Shown here: positions 5,483 through 5,683 of the stretch, piece after piece
Position numbering within the stretch: the first letter of the stretch is position 1
Layout: each line of letters starts with the position of its first letter
Assembly: GCA_020350865.1 (NCBI GenBank)
Contig: CP070726.1
Coordinates: forward strand, 382,231-387,913
Direction: 5' to 3'
Origin: Thermoplasmata archaeon
GTDB taxonomy: Archaea > Thermoplasmatota > Thermoplasmata > GCA-020350865
Length of the DNA stretch: 5,683 bases
Notes under the pieces: model-generated
Database searches by the model: none
The model's input: the letters and a program-made list of their open reading frames with translations, nothing else
What the model was told of the DNA's origin: nothing
Position numbers and translations under genes: made by a program

Positions 5483-5504
5483 TTCAATTGAAGTGAAACC
5501 ACTT
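5483..5504. promoter_or_regulatory. Palindrome TTCAATTGAA with an adjoining AAGTG/CACTT dyad
   Basis: A perfect 10-bp palindrome (5483-5492) overlaps a second inverted repeat, aagtg-aaac-cactt (5491-5504). The TTCAA/TTGAA half-sites recur with wider spacing at 5547-5561, so the pair may form a two-site operator for the right-hand gene. Confidence 0.35.
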
Positions 5505-5537
5505 ATCACCTATCCGAAAAGAGCCTCCCAATCCTGC

Positions 5538-5544
5538 TATATAA
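5538..5544 (+). promoter_or_regulatory. Possible TATA box for the right-hand plus-strand gene
   Basis: The sequence tatataa fits the archaeal box A. A start about 25 nt downstream would leave a leader of roughly 80 nt before the ATG at 5649. The dyad cttcaa-tcgag-ttgaag (5546-5562) abuts it on the downstream side, a typical position for repression. Confidence 0.4.
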
Positions 5545-5545
5545 C

Positions 5546-5562
5546 CTTCAATCGAGTTGAAG
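5546..5562. promoter_or_regulatory. Dyad CTTCAA-tcgag-TTGAAG next to the TATA-like box
   Basis: Six-base perfect arms flank a 5-nt spacer, between the TATA-like box and the expected transcript start. It shares TTCAA/TTGAA with the palindrome 55 bp upstream. A repressor site is a reasonable inference; the neighbouring HTH protein is a candidate binder. Confidence 0.4.
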
Positions 5563-5589
5563 TTATAGACGGGAAAGGATGGAATTTTC

Positions 5590-5638
5590 CAGTAGGACTG
5601 TAATCTTGAAAATAATTAGTTCTACTGTAAAAAACAGT
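5590..5638 (+). promoter_or_regulatory. Two overlapping potential hairpins in the leader of the right-hand gene
   Basis: In RNA, cagtaggac (5590-5598) can pair with guucuacug (5619-5627), nine pairs with one G-U. Alternatively actgt (5624-5628) pairs with acagt (5634-5638) around five A. The two share 5624-5627 and cannot form together. The second ends right before the G-rich ribosome site. This could be regulatory or incidental. Confidence 0.2.
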
Positions 5639-5648
5639 GGGGGGCACT

Positions 5649-5683
5649 ATGGCGGGGGCGTACCAGCACCTTTTGCACGAAAG
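5649..5683 (+). CDS. Start of a plus-strand gene (only 11 codons visible)
   Basis: ATG at 5649 follows a G-run (gtggggggcact) that can serve as a ribosome site, and codes MAGAYQHLLHE up to the window edge. The TATA-like box at 5538 and the dyads point in this direction. The fragment is far too short to identify a family. It would be divergent from the HTH-KaiC operon. Confidence 0.4.
   Translation, partial: MAGAYQHLLHE

Overview
The window looks archaeal, most likely from a Thermoplasmatota-like euryarchaeon. The grounds are a single-domain KaiC/RadA-type ATPase next to a winged-helix regulator, G-rich Shine-Dalgarno sites, AT-rich TATA-like boxes, and a large membrane-anchored protein that combines zinc ribbons, a Gly-Ile/Leu-Thr-Asn-Gly repeat tract and FG-GAP/VCBS-type repeats. 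The lineage is inferred from style and recollection, not from a search.

Layout: all well-supported genes lie on the minus strand and read right to left. A helix-turn-helix regulator (4512-5234) is followed after 22 nt by a KaiC-like ATPase (3773-4489). A 231-nt gap follows, holding two candidate small ORFs (37 and 31 codons) linked by stop/start overlaps. Then comes a very large gene (3541 to the left edge, at least 1180 codons, 3' end missing). Its product is predicted to have three cytoplasmic zinc ribbons, a glutamate-rich linker, an NG-rich repeat tract, one membrane helix, two copies of a DOMON/CBM9-like beta domain separated by another beta-sandwich, and at least seven calcium-loop repeats outside the cell. 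The long plus-strand reading frames opposite these genes are antisense shadows.

The right end (5235-5648) is a 414-nt AT-rich divergent intergenic region with an unusual density of inverted repeats and TATA-like boxes. At 5649 a probable plus-strand gene begins; only 11 codons are visible.

Working model (inference): the regulator and KaiC-like ATPase form an operon. Gene order and possible translational coupling place the surface protein in the same unit, so the set could be a sensory or surface-regulation module, with the surface protein linking an extracellular beta-rich domain to intracellular zinc ribbons. No substrate or signal can be named from the sequence.
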